NCBI GenBank assembly: GCA_903864835.1
Contig: CAIPHK010000022.1
Coordinates: 62,001-126,000, forward strand
DNA length: 64,000 nucleotides
Direction of reading: 5' to 3'
Origin: an uncultured bacterium
Lineage (GTDB): Bacteria; Margulisbacteria; Marinamargulisbacteria; SXXA01
Part shown: positions 45,568 through 55,278 of the stretch, piece by piece
Position numbering within the stretch: position 1 is the stretch's first letter
Layout: each line of letters starts with the position of its first letter
Program-made: the position numbers and the translations under genes
The notes under the pieces: model-generated
Told to the model about the DNA's origin: nothing
The model's database searches: none
Seen by the model: only the letters and a program-made list of their open reading frames with translations

Positions 45568-48046
45568 GCACCAATTCGGGCTCCGCCACGACCTCTACTG
45601 GTGCTACAAACTTAGGTAGCGGTGGGATTTTTGTGATAACAAAATGAACCCCATCTTTCCGAAGACTTGCCTTGACCTCAATATCGGAACGAACGTTTTC
45701 CTGAAGCAACGAATCCGCCAACCGGTCTTCAAAATGCTCCTGAACTGATCGACGTAATGGCCTTGCACCCTGGCGAGTATCAAACCCCTTTTCAACCAAA
45801 TACGCATTCACCCGCTTATCCACCTTAATGTGAATATTCTTTTCTTTAAGTCGCGTCTGAACATCATCCAACATGATATTGATAATCCGAGAAATATGAT
45901 CCTTTGTGAGCGTTTTAAAGATCACAATATCGTCTATACGGTTCAAAAATTCAGGCTTAAATTCGCGTCGAAGTTCATCCAGCAACTTTGCCTTCATTCC
46001 TTCGTACTGAATATTGTCTACCCGAGTCTTATCAACAAAACCAAACGAGGTTTCTTTTTCAATAAACTTACTTCCAACGTTGGAAGTCATTATGATAATC
46101 GTATTCTTGAAATTAACTGTTTTACCAGTTGAATCCGTTAGTCGCCCATCATCTAGAATTTGAAGCAATACATTGATTACATCCGGCGAGGCTTTTTCAA
46201 GCTCGTCAAACAAAACCACGCAATAGGGCTTCCGACGGACGGGCTCCGTCAACTGCCCACCTTCATTAAACCCGACGTACCCAGGGGGCGATCCGATTAA
46301 CCGAGAAACCGAGTGTTTTTCCATGTACTCCGACATATCCACTCGAACCAAGGCATCTTTACTCCCAAATAGATATTCGGCTAGGGTTTTTGCTAATTCC
46401 GATTTACCCACCCCTGTCGGACCTAAAAATAAAAAAGAACCAGATGGACGCATTGGATCTTTCAATCCAACCTTCGCCCGTTTAACCGCCCGGACCAACG
46501 CCTTTACGGCGTCATTTTGACCGATCACCCGAGTCTCCAACTCCGCTTCCATTTTAAGAAGTTTCGTGGATTCCTCTTGTGTCAACTTGGTAACAGGAAT
46601 TCCGGTCCATGACGCAACCACTTCAGCGATCGTTGCCTCAGAAACGATCCGGTCCATCAAGGCAACTTGTGCCGCAGGAAACGCCTTCATTTGGTCCGCC
46701 AATTCATTTTCTTTAAGCGCCAACGCCGCCAAACCGACCGAATCGTGCCGCTGAGTTGCGGCATCTTTTTCAATCTGAAGCCCCTCTAATTCCTTAGCCA
46801 ACATTTTGAGTTCTTCAGGGGCTGACGATACCCGGAGCATCACTTTAGAAGCGGCCTCGTCGATCAAATCCACGGCTTTGTCTGGCAAAAATCGCTCGGT
46901 GATATACCGAGATGACAATTGAACCGCTTCTTGAATCGCTTCATCAGTGATTGTTACATTGTGAAATATTTCATACTGCTTTTTAATCCCACGAAGAATT
47001 TGAATCGCCTCCGCAGGGGACGGTTCTTCCACCAAGACTGATTGGAAACGGCGCTCTAAAGCCCCATCTCCCTCTATATGTTTCCGGTATTCATCCAGGG
47101 TAGTCGCACCAATACATTGCAGTTCGCCACGGGCCAACGCCGGTTTAAACAAGTTTGCGGCATCCAAGCTGCCTTCAGAGCCCCCAGTACCAATAATGGT
47201 GTGCAGCTCATCAATAAACAAAATGACGTTCTTGGCTTTACGAACCTCTTCCATAACCTTTTTAACACGGTCCTCAAATTCACCGCGATATTTAGTTCCA
47301 GCCACCAACAGTCCCAGATCAAGCGTTACGACACGCTTCTCACGAAGCCGTTCAGGAATATCTCCCTTAACGATCTTCTGAGCGAGTCCCTCTACGATCG
47401 CCGTCTTCCCGACGCCCGGTTCCCCAGTCAACACTGGGTTATTTTTTGTGCGGCGGCTGATAATCTGAATAATTCGCTCAATTTCTTTAATTCGCCCGAC
47501 GACCGGATCAAGTCCGCCCTCGGCCGCCAAAGAGGTTAAATCACGCCCATACAAATCCAGCGTGGGGGTCGCCACTGCGCTTTGGGACTTGCTGGCAGAC
47601 GACGCAACCTTACTCCCCAAGATCTTAAACAACTCGTCTTTAAATGGTCCAATACCCGCACCCAACTCGTTCAAAACGCGGGCCGCGATATTAGTAGGAT
47701 CTCTAAATATAGATAAAAACAAGTGCTCAACATTGACATAATTATGACCCAACTTACGGGCCTCATCCCAAGCATAGGTCAATACCTGCTTGGCTTGCTG
47801 AGTAAAGGGAATGTTTCCGTAATCAGATGACAATCCTCCAAATTCGAGGCGTTCTTCAACTGCATTTCGAATCTGTTCCGCCGTAAATCCTAAGTCAGAG
47901 AGTACCTTAATAACGACATTATCCCCTTCACCGATAATGCCCAACAAAATATGCTCCGTACCAACGTAGCTATGGTGAAATTTTTTAGCCTCTTCTTGGG
48001 CTAACATAATGGCCTGGATCGCTTTTTCGGTAAATCGTGAAAACAT
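45560..48046 (-). CDS. clpC: ATP-dependent Clp protease ATPase subunit ClpC
   Basis: 828 residues. The N-terminal Clp repeat ([33 protein letters not shown]) is followed by two AAA+ modules with [15 protein letters not shown] and [17 protein letters not shown]. Between them is a short UVR-type middle domain ([20 protein letters not shown]). It unfolds proteins for ClpP. It starts its operon with TATTAT six bases before ATG 48046 and no ribosome site, so the message is probably leaderless. Confidence 0.96.
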   Translation of the reverse strand: MFSRFTEKAIQAIMLAQEEAKKFHHSYVGTEHILLGIIGEGDNVVIKVLSDLGFTAEQIRNAVEERLEFGGLSSDYGNIPFTQQAKQVLTYAWDEARKLGHNYVNVEHLFLSIFRDPTNIAARVLNELGAGIGPFKDELFKILGSKVASSASKSQSAVATPTLDLYGRDLTSLAAEGGLDPVVGRIKEIERIIQIISRRTKNNPVLTGEPGVGKTAIVEGLAQKIVKGDIPERLREKRVVTLDLGLLVAGTKYRGEFEDRVKKVMEEVRKAKNVILFIDELHTIIGTGGSEGSLDAANLFKPALARGELQCIGATTLDEYRKHIEGDGALERRFQSVLVEEPSPAEAIQILRGIKKQYEIFHNVTITDEAIQEAVQLSSRYITERFLPDKAVDLIDEAASKVMLRVSSAPEELKMLAKELEGLQIEKDAATQRHDSVGLAALALKENELADQMKAFPAAQVALMDRIVSEATIAEVVASWTGIPVTKLTQEESTKLLKMEAELETRVIGQNDAVKALVRAVKRAKVGLKDPMRPSGSFLFLGPTGVGKSELAKTLAEYLFGSKDALVRVDMSEYMEKHSVSRLIGSPPGYVGFNEGGQLTEPVRRKPYCVVLFDELEKASPDVINVLLQILDDGRLTDSTGKTVNFKNTIIIMTSNVGSKFIEKETSFGFVDKTRVDNIQYEGMKAKLLDELRREFKPEFLNRIDDIVIFKTLTKDHISRIINIMLDDVQTRLKEKNIHIKVDKRVNAYLVEKGFDTRQGARPLRRSVQEHFEDRLADSLLQENVRSDIEVKASLRKDGVHFVITKIPPLPKFVAPVEVVAEPELVRG

Positions 48047-48052
48047 AGGCGA

Positions 48053-48081
48053 ATAATAAACCAGGCGCTAGTTCAGCACAA
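48053..48081 (-). promoter_or_regulatory. Promoter of clpC-radA-HEAT, predicted leaderless start
   Basis: On the minus strand, TTGTGC (48081-48076) as -35 is followed by 17 bases, TATTAT (48058-48053), TCGCCT and ATG. The six-base spacer places the start of transcription at the start codon. Confidence 0.6.
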
Positions 48082-48099
48082 GCACAACCGGAAACAAAA

Positions 48100-48966
48100 C
48101 TAACCGGGAATCTTTTGGATTAACCCAGATAAGATTCGATTAACGTCATCTATGACCCCCTGAATCGCCGTAAATCCACGATTAAGCAGTGCCATATCTA
48201 ACGCAACCTTGGCCACATCGATATTCGATGACTCCAATCGTTCACCCAATATTTCGCCATAACTACCCCCACCTGCGATATCCGGAGGTAAAGGTTCCCC
48301 AGACGCTGCCGTGGCCATGTACGCAGACCCCTCGCCAATAACCAATCCCTGTTTGTTCGCAAATGACGTCAATGCGATACGATACATCGGAACTTGAGGA
48401 GGCACGTTTTCTGAGCCTGCCGCAATCGCATCTTTATTCGCTTGAAACCCACTCACTAACACCCCGCCATCGATAAACCCTATATCGCTATTTCCGCCGG
48501 TTTGAATGGGCACCAAATCCCCTGACTCGACGTCGCCTGTCGCGTTCACTTTATACCCATACACTTTTCGGCCAAATGAATCAGTCAAATATTTATTTCC
48601 AAAATCGACCTGAAACCGCCCCGCCCGAGAAAACACTTTTGACGATCCCCCTTCAAAATCCTGGGCAGACCGAGACAACATAAAGAATCCCTCTCCCACA
48701 ATTGACGCATCCAAACCGGTTCCGAAGCCAATGTTTCCTTGTCTAAAGTCCGTCGTTGTGGACCCCAACGTCATTGACCCCGCAATCGTCATCGGATTTT
48801 TGGTATCGGTACCCGCCGACAAGGCGGTGTTAAATACGGTCGTAAATGACGCATATGTATACTTAAATCCGGGTGTATTAAAGTTATCCGCATTGGAAAT
48901 ACCAATCCTTAGTGCAGAGGTCAAACCGCCAATTGAATTTTGAATATTTTTATATAAGTCAAACAT
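48100..48966 (-). CDS. Flagellar rod/hook-like protein (FlgF/FlgG type)
   Basis: 288 residues. The N-terminal rod motif is present (ISNADNFNTPGFK, residues 23-35), and GEGFFMLSRSAQDF followed by VFSRAGRFQVDFGNKYL and FGRKVYGY is the FlgE/F/G core. The C-terminal helix LERLESSNIDVAKVALDMAL-type segment, with ESSNIDV, is the usual end of axial proteins. FlgG is normally about 260 residues. It is the last gene of an eight-gene minus-strand cluster whose other members are unknown. No flagellar export, motor or hook gene is in the window. The gene therefore either serves a flagellum encoded elsewhere or is part of a separate rod-like device. Confidence 0.85.
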   Translation of the reverse strand: MFDLYKNIQNSIGGLTSALRIGISNADNFNTPGFKYTYASFTTVFNTALSAGTDTKNPMTIAGSMTLGSTTTDFRQGNIGFGTGLDASIVGEGFFMLSRSAQDFEGGSSKVFSRAGRFQVDFGNKYLTDSFGRKVYGYKVNATGDVESGDLVPIQTGGNSDIGFIDGGVLVSGFQANKDAIAAGSENVPPQVPMYRIALTSFANKQGLVIGEGSAYMATAASGEPLPPDIAGGGSYGEILGERLESSNIDVAKVALDMALLNRGFTAIQGVIDDVNRILSGLIQKIPG

Positions 48967-49064
48967 CGGATTTCATATCTCCCATCGTTTTTAGATCCCC
49001 CAACCTACCAATCAATACTGGTCCATCGACTCCTGCCATTCAAATAATGTATCGAAAAAACAAG

Positions 49065-50867
49065 TTATGCAGCTTCAACAATTGCACCATCCGAACTATC
49101 GACTACCCGTCGGGACTGCTCCGGCTTCACGTCCTCCGCAATCGACGACTCTTTACGTAATCGTTGCAAAATTCCCAACAACTGTTTTCTCTTCTGGGAT
49201 AGCGATTTATTTGAGGGAGCATTCTCAAGAATCGCATCTATTTTCAAAAACTCCTCTTTTACGACCGAAAACATGCCTCGATTAATTTGGTCCCGCATCC
49301 CATTAAAATCTTCTTTTGAAATCGGGGCATTTAGTCGCTTTAACCCACGCAAGGCCTTTTTAAGCTTAGCACGAAGCAAATCAAATGCCGGACCTTCCAA
49401 TGCAGGAAGTGCCGCCCGCTCCTCTAACGATTCCCGCAGCAAATCAATTAATTTAATCTTTGCTAGCGCATCTCCCTCACGCTCAATATCCGACAATTCG
49501 ATATCCGTGAGTCCCCCGCCTTTTTTTAACTTTCCTCGAAGACGCGCAATTTTATAGCGGACCTCAATCGAGCCGAGAATATCAGTTCGGATGGCACGCT
49601 GTATCACCAATCGACGCAACTTATCCGTCATGACACCTGGATCCAATTCCAACGACTGGGGCGACTTCCCGCCCCGCCCTTGCCCCCTGGAATCCGTATC
49701 CATTTGCCCCCGAGTCGCCTCGGGTGGAACAAAATGAGAGAACCCCAAATTGTCCATTTTTTTGCCCAATTCCTTCATATAAGTTCCGGCGTCAAATTTA
49801 ACCACCGACGCCAACTCGTTAAATTTGTTAAACGCCGACACAAGGTCTTTAAAGGGCGCCCCTCTTGTTTTTTCACGAATCAACGTCTGATCCAATTCGT
49901 CGGCAACAAACGCCCCCAATTCCCGCTTCGACTGATCTTTGAGCGACCGCAGATCATCGTCATCTGCCAATATTCCGGTATCCAAACCCATCTCTTCTAA
50001 TATTTTATACTGCTTACTGCTTGCTAAAAGTTCTGGCGTCAACTTATCCGAATAGGACAATGCAAATTGGGTAAATCCCTTTTTTATTTTATCCTTAAGC
50101 TCACTCCGAACAAAGGACGAAACCCGAGATTGAACCTCGGACAATCGTTTATTTGATACACCATACATCTGCAACCGTTCCCGAAGTTCCGAAACTTCCC
50201 GCTTTTTTCCAGGAGACTGCTGAATCAATTCTTCGGAAAAAGCCGATACGTACTGACGCATCGTCTCATGAATCCGAGCATCCCGATCGGTCGACTTTGG
50301 CCCTTCAGACAAACCCGACTGCTGAAGTTGTCCATTGGATGCCGCCGCAGCCATGGGTCGAGACCCGTTACTCAGCCGTTTTTCTAGCCGATCCAACACT
50401 GTTTCATCTTGGGGTGCCTTGAGATCCGTTTCTTGAAAGATATCTTTATCTTTCGACGACGCCCGTTTTATTTCGTCCTTATTGAACACGGCTGTCGATG
50501 CCGACAACACGACGGTATCTGACGATCGATCTTGAAATTCCTGTTTAAACAATTTTTCGACGTCGTCATTTAAGCGAGCCTGCACCTGCTGCCGATATTC
50601 CACCTGCTCTTTAAAATGTTTTGACCCCGCCAACTTTTCGGCAAAATTCTCTAAAATATCCTTGGGTTCGGTCATTTCCGTGATCAGAGAAATCGATGCC
50701 GGTGTATTTTTATCTACCTTTTCCGATCTTTCTTTACTTCCATCCCGCCCACCGCCACCGCCTTTATCTCGATTGAGACCATCTTCAATATAATTTTTTA
50801 ATGAATCAGGTTTATCAACGGACTGACGCCGTTCTGCCCCCGCTCCAACCCTATTTGCACCTAGCAT
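49065..50867 (-). CDS. Large helical protein of the rod-like gene cluster
   Basis: 600 residues, not recognised. A low-complexity N-terminus (residues 30-50, GGGGGRDGSKERSEK) precedes long, charged, predominantly helical regions, with SSFVRSELKDKIKKGFTQFA and a C-terminal KLRRLVIQRAIRTDILGSI. There is no signal peptide or membrane helix. AGGAGG lies six bases before ATG 50867, the best ribosome site in the cluster. Size, helicity and lack of a signal fit a protein exported by a type III-like route or a cytoplasmic gatekeeper, but this is inference from context. Confidence 0.75.
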   Translation of the reverse strand: MLGANRVGAGAERRQSVDKPDSLKNYIEDGLNRDKGGGGGRDGSKERSEKVDKNTPASISLITEMTEPKDILENFAEKLAGSKHFKEQVEYRQQVQARLNDDVEKLFKQEFQDRSSDTVVLSASTAVFNKDEIKRASSKDKDIFQETDLKAPQDETVLDRLEKRLSNGSRPMAAAASNGQLQQSGLSEGPKSTDRDARIHETMRQYVSAFSEELIQQSPGKKREVSELRERLQMYGVSNKRLSEVQSRVSSFVRSELKDKIKKGFTQFALSYSDKLTPELLASSKQYKILEEMGLDTGILADDDDLRSLKDQSKRELGAFVADELDQTLIREKTRGAPFKDLVSAFNKFNELASVVKFDAGTYMKELGKKMDNLGFSHFVPPEATRGQMDTDSRGQGRGGKSPQSLELDPGVMTDKLRRLVIQRAIRTDILGSIEVRYKIARLRGKLKKGGGLTDIELSDIEREGDALAKIKLIDLLRESLEERAALPALEGPAFDLLRAKLKKALRGLKRLNAPISKEDFNGMRDQINRGMFSVVKEEFLKIDAILENAPSNKSLSQKRKQLLGILQRLRKESSIAEDVKPEQSRRVVDSSDGAIVEAA

Positions 50868-50908
50868 TCAGCACCTCCTAACATTGATCATTGCTCAGCG
50901 ATTCCGAA

Positions 50909-51142
50909 TTAAGCTTCACGGCCCTTTGCTTTATCAGGATCGATTAATTGAACGCCAATGGCCAACAACTTTTCTTCTTCTTCACTCATTCGCACTAATT
51001 TATCCAATTGTTTATTACGTTTCTTTAATCGCAATTCCGCTCTCCCAATGTATCCGTCCAATTTTCTAATCTTCTGGCCCAGCTCAAATATATTAATTGT
51101 AGGATCAAAATCCGACGATGGCGCGCCTTCTGGGTTAGCCAT
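50909..51142 (-). CDS. Small coiled-coil protein of the cluster
   Basis: 77 residues, overlapping the stop of the upstream gene by eight bases. Residues 18-60 (FELGQKIRKLDGYIGRAELR.. to MSEEEEKLL) form one or two amphipathic helices typical of a coiled coil. No family was recognised. Its size and charge resemble secretion chaperones or FliJ/YscO-type stalk proteins, but there is no decisive motif. Confidence 0.65.
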   Translation of the reverse strand: MANPEGAPSSDFDPTINIFELGQKIRKLDGYIGRAELRLKKRNKQLDKLVRMSEEEEKLLAIGVQLIDPDKAKGREA

Positions 51143-51980
51143 TGAGTGACTTAAAATAAAATTCGTACTGATACATCAAATTCTCGCGTTCCTTTTGGAA
51201 CTCTTCCTTAATCCGTCGCACCTGACGCACTTGCTCTTCAAAAACACGGCGTTCATTCCAATATTCCTTTTGCCCTAGTGAGCTCATTTGCCCCATGAGC
51301 TGCCTCTGAATTTCCTTGAACATCTTGAGATTTCGACGATTCTTTTTTCCGTTTCCGTATACCAACTCTGTTAGTTCCATGCTGTAGATGTTTTCTTCCA
51401 TCAACTGAACATTCTCCGCAATCGCATCTTCAATCGCTTTCATCTGGAGAGCCCCCAACTCTTGAGGTTCCACCCCGAGCAATCCGAGCAATCGGACCAG
51501 CATACCCACCTTAAACTCAGCATATTTTGCCACAAAAAAATTGGACGATCGTGATTGAACAACACTCTGCATCAGAGATTGCTTCATCTGCCCCAACTTA
51601 TCATTCAAATCGATTTTGTACCCGATTGCCCCTACGGAATCCACGTGACGACTTTTGATATCAACAGTGGTTGGAAGGGAAGGCTCCACTTGAGACGACA
51701 ATTCAAAATCGCCAGAGTGGCCACGTTCCCATCGAAACGATCGAATACTAACCGAATCGTTAAATCCAAGCTTAGACGCCGACGACTCCCCTGCCGCACT
51801 TTTTGCTACCGCTACAACACGTTGTTGGTTTTCAACCACATCACGTTCACCGGGATCCTGACGGGCAACCGTCTGCGCCACCCGGCGATCTTTCATATCA
51901 CGCTGTAGCTTTTGATAATACTCATTGCCAAGTATTTGAGATACCTGGTCCGATTCGTTCGCTCCAACCTGTTGGGTCAC
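51135..51980 (-). CDS. Helical protein with C-terminal coiled coil
   Basis: 281 residues starting with GTG at 51980. The first 110 residues are polar and probably flexible; the rest is helical. It includes a hydrophobic AEFKVGMLVRLLGLLGVE near residue 165 and a strongly charged C-terminal coiled coil (VRQVRRIKEEFQKERENLM). It is not recognised. It lies 33 bases after the 815-residue gene and overlaps the 77-residue gene. Confidence 0.7.
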   Translation of the reverse strand: MTQQVGANESDQVSQILGNEYYQKLQRDMKDRRVAQTVARQDPGERDVVENQQRVVAVAKSAAGESSASKLGFNDSVSIRSFRWERGHSGDFELSSQVEPSLPTTVDIKSRHVDSVGAIGYKIDLNDKLGQMKQSLMQSVVQSRSSNFFVAKYAEFKVGMLVRLLGLLGVEPQELGALQMKAIEDAIAENVQLMEENIYSMELTELVYGNGKKNRRNLKMFKEIQRQLMGQMSSLGQKEYWNERRVFEEQVRQVRRIKEEFQKERENLMYQYEFYFKSLNG

Positions 51981-52013
51981 AATGCCACCACCATTACTAC
52001 AAAATCAAAATGG

Positions 52014-54461
52014 CTACTTTTTCTGATTCGCTTTCTCCTGAGCCTCTCGACGCTGACGCTCTTCCTGCATCCGCTTATTAGCCTCCGCGTCTTCACGCAT
52101 ACGCGCTTCCCTCGCCCGTTGAATTTGTAGCTGTTCTTCTTGACGACGCAGATTTTGAGCTTCCATTTCCTTTACGATCCGCTGAACCTCACTAAATTGG
52201 TGATCTTCTTTGGCCGTTTCATAGTCATCTCTCTTTTGCCGATGCTCATTTCGCTCCATTGCGTTAGTCGCGTTGCGACCGAACATCGCAAGTACAACGG
52301 TGTGTATAACTTTGCCCTGCAATTTATCCGCCACCATTTTCCATTCGGGACTATCGAAGAGCTTTTTATCATACTGGGAATCAACTGAAAGTCGATAATT
52401 AGAACTCTTGTCGGTGATCATATTAACCGAATCCGTTGAACCCGAATTATCAACCAACATTCGAAAAGGCACGCCGCCTTCTGTCTTCACATCAGGACCA
52501 AATGTCCCAACAACCGGCTCTAACAATGCCATTAACACTCGTATCTGATCCTTAAAGGCTGTTGCATCTTTTTCGGTATCAAATGTCATCGTTACGGGAC
52601 CTTGCTTCTGAATCCACCCTACCTTGGTGTCCCATTCTTTCCATGAGCCATCCGACGATACCGTCATTTTCAGACGAGACGCCTCTGTTTTTAGCAACAG
52701 CTTGCCATTTGAGTCATTACTCTTATCCAAACCCGTCATCACCGCGTGCATATCAAACAGCGTGTTATAGACCATTTGTGCGTTTTTAACACGATCGTAT
52801 GGGGTACTTCCCGCCTTCATCAAATCAATCAATTCAGGCAATGTCCGCATCGATCCATCGGCCGCAGGAACCCGAATATCCGAACGCTTGAGTCCACCCA
52901 CCAGCGTCTTGTCCTGAATATCCAAACTAAATGCGCCCACCGATGACTGTCGCAACACATCCCTAACCCGTGTTTTTTCACCCTCACTAAAATTAATCGC
53001 CAAATTAAAATTAGGATCAGAGGGATCAAATTTCGATGTTACTTTACCGGCAGCATCCAAATAGCCCTTATCCTTTAAGTCTGTAAAAATAGCCTGACCC
53101 AACTTGGCATTTTCTGCCCCAATAAGCTCTGGCGTAACCCGGCTATTCCCCTGAAATTTATTAAACACATAATTCTTGGTTGCGTAATTAAGATAGCCAC
53201 TAATCATCTGGGTCTTAAATCCAAACGAATCCCCTTGTTTATTCAATTGGGTTCGATTTTCAATCTGATCCGCCCAGTTCCCCCAATCTTTCATGCTCTG
53301 CATCAACGGAGTAAACGACGCCAACAACCCAAAGGGAAGAATTTCCGCCTCGCTCAATCCTTTTCCGACATTGACCCACCATTTATCCACATTATCCAAC
53401 ATACTCGTTGCCCGCTTCGCATTATCTGCAGCGACATCCACAGCCGATTTTCCTGCCGTCGAGGCAGCGCCCTCGACAACGGGTGCCGCAGAGGCCTTGC
53501 CCACGACTTCGCGCAACACATCATCCACCCGTGTCGATGCCTCCCATAGTCGATTCACAAATGAGAACATTTTGGAATCATCCCAAGTCATCCACAACTG
53601 AGAACTCACTATCGTATGGAAATCTGCATTAATATCAAATGTCTTTGATTTGGTGTCGCTATACGGATCTGCAACTCCCTCCCAATTGAGGCCAAAGTGA
53701 TTTTTACCGTACGGATTTTTAAATTTACTTAATTGATCAAAAGACAAAGCGGACACATTGGTATCTTCAATCGCAGAAACGCCATCATTAATCATTGACC
53801 AAAATTTGGGGTCCAACTTTTCCAAAATATTTCGAGGCGTCATAGACTGATCGTGCAACGCACTAAAATACGGACTCTTTTGAAACCGTTGAAAATTTTC
53901 GGTATCGCCCTCTTTAATCGGGTTCGACCCGATCCCATGAAATAAATTCAAATTATGAGGAGAGGTCGATTCTTTTCCTGGACCCTCCCCAATCAAGTCA
54001 TAAAACTCCTCAGAGTACACCTGATCTTCAATCGTCTGCCCATCCTTTGTTTGGGCGTATTGAGGCCTAAGAACCCCAGGCAAATACATATAATCAGAAT
54101 CTTTAACTCGCTCAAAATTAAAGGTTGAATTGAGCTGGTCCGCATTCGCCAAAACATCCTGCGGCAACAAACTCAATCCTTCATAAATTTTGGATACCTG
54201 CCGCTGCCCCATAATTTGGCGGCCTTTTTTTTCGTTATAATTAGCGATTTCGCTCGGAGTCATCCCAGACTGTTGAAGATTGAAACTCCGACGAACCGTT
54301 GAGTTAACCTGGTTCGAAACCTCTTGAAAACTCTGCCCTTGTCTTACCCCATAATAATTAGATCCGTCCTCAACATCAAACAGCTTTCTTGCACGTGGAT
54401 CAATTTGAGGAGGGAGCATCGTCGGCTTAATTTTGTCCTGGAATGGGTCGATATCAAACAT
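52014..54461 (-). CDS. Large protein of the cluster with C-terminal coiled coil
   Basis: 815 residues from ATG 54461, chosen because GGGAGAGG lies six bases upstream; a longer frame to 54524 would overlap the previous gene. No domain was recognised. The last 90 residues are a highly charged, arginine/glutamate/glutamine-rich helix (RRQEEQLQIQRAREARMR). Tryptophan- and aspartate-rich segments in the middle (WMTWDDSK, KDWGNWADQ) suggest a folded domain. There is no signal peptide. It is the largest member of the cluster and could be a translocated or cap protein. Confidence 0.75.
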   Translation of the reverse strand: MFDIDPFQDKIKPTMLPPQIDPRARKLFDVEDGSNYYGVRQGQSFQEVSNQVNSTVRRSFNLQQSGMTPSEIANYNEKKGRQIMGQRQVSKIYEGLSLLPQDVLANADQLNSTFNFERVKDSDYMYLPGVLRPQYAQTKDGQTIEDQVYSEEFYDLIGEGPGKESTSPHNLNLFHGIGSNPIKEGDTENFQRFQKSPYFSALHDQSMTPRNILEKLDPKFWSMINDGVSAIEDTNVSALSFDQLSKFKNPYGKNHFGLNWEGVADPYSDTKSKTFDINADFHTIVSSQLWMTWDDSKMFSFVNRLWEASTRVDDVLREVVGKASAAPVVEGAASTAGKSAVDVAADNAKRATSMLDNVDKWWVNVGKGLSEAEILPFGLLASFTPLMQSMKDWGNWADQIENRTQLNKQGDSFGFKTQMISGYLNYATKNYVFNKFQGNSRVTPELIGAENAKLGQAIFTDLKDKGYLDAAGKVTSKFDPSDPNFNLAINFSEGEKTRVRDVLRQSSVGAFSLDIQDKTLVGGLKRSDIRVPAADGSMRTLPELIDLMKAGSTPYDRVKNAQMVYNTLFDMHAVMTGLDKSNDSNGKLLLKTEASRLKMTVSSDGSWKEWDTKVGWIQKQGPVTMTFDTEKDATAFKDQIRVLMALLEPVVGTFGPDVKTEGGVPFRMLVDNSGSTDSVNMITDKSSNYRLSVDSQYDKKLFDSPEWKMVADKLQGKVIHTVVLAMFGRNATNAMERNEHRQKRDDYETAKEDHQFSEVQRIVKEMEAQNLRRQEEQLQIQRAREARMREDAEANKRMQEERQRREAQEKANQKK

Positions 54462-54474
54462 GTAACACCTCTCC

Positions 54475-54801
54475 CTATTGTAATCCCCAAAGCTTCTTCT
54501 CGTTGCCCAAGCCCAATTTCGCAAGACCGCTCATCGATTCCTTACTCGTCTCTAAGGTTTCCATATAAATCTGAATCGCCAACAATCCCCCGGTGGATTC
54601 CAAGGACGCAACCTGCCCCGTCTGCAATCTCACACTACCGTTATTAATCAGTGAGCTCTGAACACGCGACATCTCATCATAAAAATCCCGTTGCGCACGA
54701 TATTCCCCATAGGGAAAATCATAGATGGTACTTACCTTATTTAGGTTAACCAGCGCGACCAACGGCCGCCCCGCAAGCTCAAATTCCTGTATAGCAACCA
54801 T
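54475..54801 (-). CDS. Small protein, paralogue of 54817-55158 (inner-rod-like)
   Basis: 108 residues. FPYGEYRAQRDFYDEMSRVQS (residues 29-49) matches FAYGNYLYSRGFYDELSRIQQ of its neighbour. The C-terminal GGLLAIQIYMETLETSKESM aligns with GDMLALQNYMSSLEAAKEGV. A C-terminal helix of the form MLxxQxxM is also typical of type III inner-rod (YscI/PrgJ) proteins, though the similarity is weak. It lies 13 bases before the 815-residue gene. Confidence 0.72.
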   Translation of the reverse strand: MVAIQEFELAGRPLVALVNLNKVSTIYDFPYGEYRAQRDFYDEMSRVQSSLINNGSVRLQTGQVASLESTGGLLAIQIYMETLETSKESMSGLAKLGLGNEKKLWGLQ

Positions 54802-54816
54802 GATTAAGGCTCCCCT

Positions 54817-55158
54817 CTACTGACTATATAAATTAGTCAGAGAATTATATTCCACTTTAAGACCTTTACGACCCAATCCCAACACACCTTCTTTAGCCGC
54901 TTCCAAACTTGACATATAATTTTGTAACGCCAACATATCCCCCGGTTTTTCCATCGACCAGGTCTTACCATTAACCTCGATTTCTTTTTCTGATACGACG
55001 CCTTGCTGAATACGACTCAATTCATCATAAAATCCCCGGCTATAGAGATAATTGCCATACGCAAAATCATATCGGGCAGAAGCAACATTTCCGGCGCCCT
55101 TTAACGAAAGGGACCCTTGTTCCAACGATAGCTTTACAACATTGCTCGACGCGTCCAT
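54817..55158 (-). CDS. Small protein, paralogue of 54475-54801 (inner-rod-like)
   Basis: 113 residues with a beta-rich N-terminal third (VVKLSLEQGSLSLKG), the shared segment FAYGNYLYSRGFYDELSRIQ, and a C-terminal helix GDMLALQNYMSSLEAAKEGV followed by LGLGRKGLK. Together with its neighbour it forms a two-gene family of unknown function. It follows the terminator of the 89-residue gene, so it depends on read-through or its own promoter. Confidence 0.72.
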   Translation of the reverse strand: MDASSNVVKLSLEQGSLSLKGAGNVASARYDFAYGNYLYSRGFYDELSRIQQGVVSEKEIEVNGKTWSMEKPGDMLALQNYMSSLEAAKEGVLGLGRKGLKVEYNSLTNLYSQ

Positions 55159-55236
55159 AGGTCACCTCTTTCCAGTCACAAAATCGAAGCTCAATTCTAC
55201 CCACTCCATCGTTAGCACACTTGAACCTCGAGAGAG

Positions 55237-55275
55237 AAAAAAAAACCCCGCCACCGGGACCGGTGGCGGGGTTTA
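55237..55275 (-). terminator. Strong intrinsic terminator after the needle-like gene
   Basis: On the minus strand a 14-bp stem (arms 55274-55261 and 55256-55243, core CCCCGCCACCG) around a four-base loop is followed by a T9 run. It starts four bases after the stop codon of the 89-residue gene and lies 79 bases ahead of the next gene. It should make the first gene's message far more abundant than the rest. Confidence 0.92.
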
Positions 55276-55278
55276 TCA

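Noticed and set aside
47078-47539. Plus-strand frame of 153 codons inside clpC
   Set aside because: It is antisense to conserved AAA+ motifs of clpC and has no family or ribosome site.
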